DNA from: Methylococcaceae bacterium
GTDB lineage: Bacteria > Pseudomonadota > Gammaproteobacteria > Methylococcales > Methylomonadaceae
Direction: 5' to 3'
NCBI GenBank assembly: GCA_013140465.1
Contig: JABFST010000015.1
Location: forward strand, 1 to 7,189
Length of the DNA: 7,189 nucleotides
Below, piece by piece: positions 7,018 to 7,189 of this stretch (position 1 is its first letter; the number at the start of each line of letters is the position of its first letter). A program made the position numbers and the translations under genes. The notes beneath the pieces were generated by a model that searched no databases, was not told the DNA's origin, and saw only the letters and a list, made by a program, of their open reading frames with translations.

Positions 7018-7048
7018 ATTATAAAGCCAACTATGCAACCCATGTTAA
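7018..7048 (-). promoter_or_regulatory. Candidate promoter of trmJ-cysE
   Basis: A perfect TATAAT on the minus strand (7023-7018) with TTAACA (7048-7043, 5 of 6 to the -35 consensus) 19 bases upstream. The spacer is longer than the usual 16-18, so the match is imperfect. A start near 7011 would give a leader of about 62 bases. The -35 would lie inside the first codons of suhB. Confidence 0.35.
7020..7025 (+). promoter_or_regulatory. Candidate -10 element of suhB
   Basis: TATAAA (5 of 6 to the -10 consensus) ends 7 bases before the suhB ATG, so transcription would begin at or next to the A of the start codon, giving a leaderless mRNA. It shares its TATA core with the minus-strand TATAAT of trmJ. 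No good -35 is visible at the standard spacing. An alternative -10 is TATCAT at 6995-7000, which would leave a leader but still no Shine-Dalgarno sequence. Confidence 0.3.
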
Positions 7049-7189
7049 ATATTGCCGTCCGTGCCGCGCGTAGTGCGGGCGACCTGATCCTGCGCTCAGC
7101 CGACAATGCCGGCCATTTGCACATCGACCAAAAAGGCAAGAACGATTACGCCAGCGAAGTGGACTTGGCGGCGGAACGGGAAATCATCA
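7033..7189 (+). CDS. suhB: SuhB, inositol-1-monophosphatase family (N-terminal fragment, cut by window edge)
   Basis: The first 52 codons are present and the frame is open at the window end. The start MQPMLNIAVRAARSAGDLI is nearly identical to E. coli SuhB (MHPMLNIAVRAARKAGNLI), followed by QKGKNDYASEVDLAAERE, the family's conserved QKGxND...VDxxAE segment. The metal-binding EE and DPLDGT motifs would lie beyond the edge. SuhB hydrolyses inositol monophosphates in vitro and in E. coli is a component of the ribosomal RNA antitermination complex. It is divergent from trmJ-cysE, as in Pseudomonas-type genomes. The bases before the ATG (AAAGCCAACT) contain no Shine-Dalgarno sequence. Confidence 0.95.
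   Translation, partial: MQPMLNIAVRAARSAGDLILRSADNAGHLHIDQKGKNDYASEVDLAAEREII

Noticed and set aside
1..7189. Mobile element, CRISPR, toxin-antitoxin, tRNA or rRNA content
   Set aside because: No transposase, integrase, terminal repeats, repeat-spacer array, paired small genes or RNA-gene signatures were seen; every long frame with coding evidence is a housekeeping gene.

Overview
The window holds eight genes, six complete and two cut by the window edges (secG at the left, suhB at the right). All are chromosomal housekeeping genes of a gammaproteobacterium. Gene content and order (yhbY / rlmE-ftsH ... glmM-tpiA-secG, and suhB / trmJ-cysE) resemble the arrangement I know from Pseudomonas and related non-enteric gammaproteobacteria. 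Protein signatures such as an FtsH that starts MNDMIKN and a short-type CysE fit this. A methanotroph-like (Methylococcales) host is possible, but that is recall and not something the sequence proves. I see no mobile element, CRISPR array, tRNA or rRNA, and no wholly novel multi-gene system.

Left block (1-5466). Reading on the minus strand from right to left: rlmE (23S rRNA 2'-O-methyltransferase), ftsH (membrane AAA+ protease), glmM (phosphoglucosamine mutase), tpiA (triosephosphate isomerase), secG (translocon subunit). yhbY (pre-50S RNA-binding protein) is divergent from rlmE. Despite the operon-like layout, the sequence suggests several transcription units. ftsH has an extended -10 promoter and ends in a strong intrinsic terminator. 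glmM follows a 232-base gap with a candidate promoter and a palindrome. tpiA has a good promoter that overlaps the glmM stop codon. secG follows tpiA by 16 bases. The folP gene that usually lies between ftsH and glmM in gammaproteobacteria is absent; the gap holds the terminator and a tiny reading frame with a good ribosome binding site.

Right block (5467-7189). cysE (serine acetyltransferase) and trmJ (tRNA 2'-O-methyltransferase) form a tightly coupled minus-strand pair with a 1-base overlap, divergent from suhB. In Pseudomonas-type genomes cysE is followed by the isc iron-sulfur genes; here it converges on yhbY instead, so 5467-5479 looks like a join between two otherwise conserved blocks.

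Functionally the window mixes ribosome and tRNA maturation (yhbY, rlmE, trmJ, suhB), envelope biogenesis and protein quality control (glmM, secG, ftsH), and central metabolism (tpiA, cysE). Non-ATG starts are frequent (ftsH GTG, yhbY GTG, trmJ TTG). Most noteworthy are the two divergent promoter regions, where rlmE and suhB both lack a Shine-Dalgarno sequence and have a -10-like hexamer ending exactly 7 bases before the ATG, suggesting leaderless mRNAs. No gene-free stretch exceeds 300 bases; the largest are 2224-2455 and 4379-4534, both described below.
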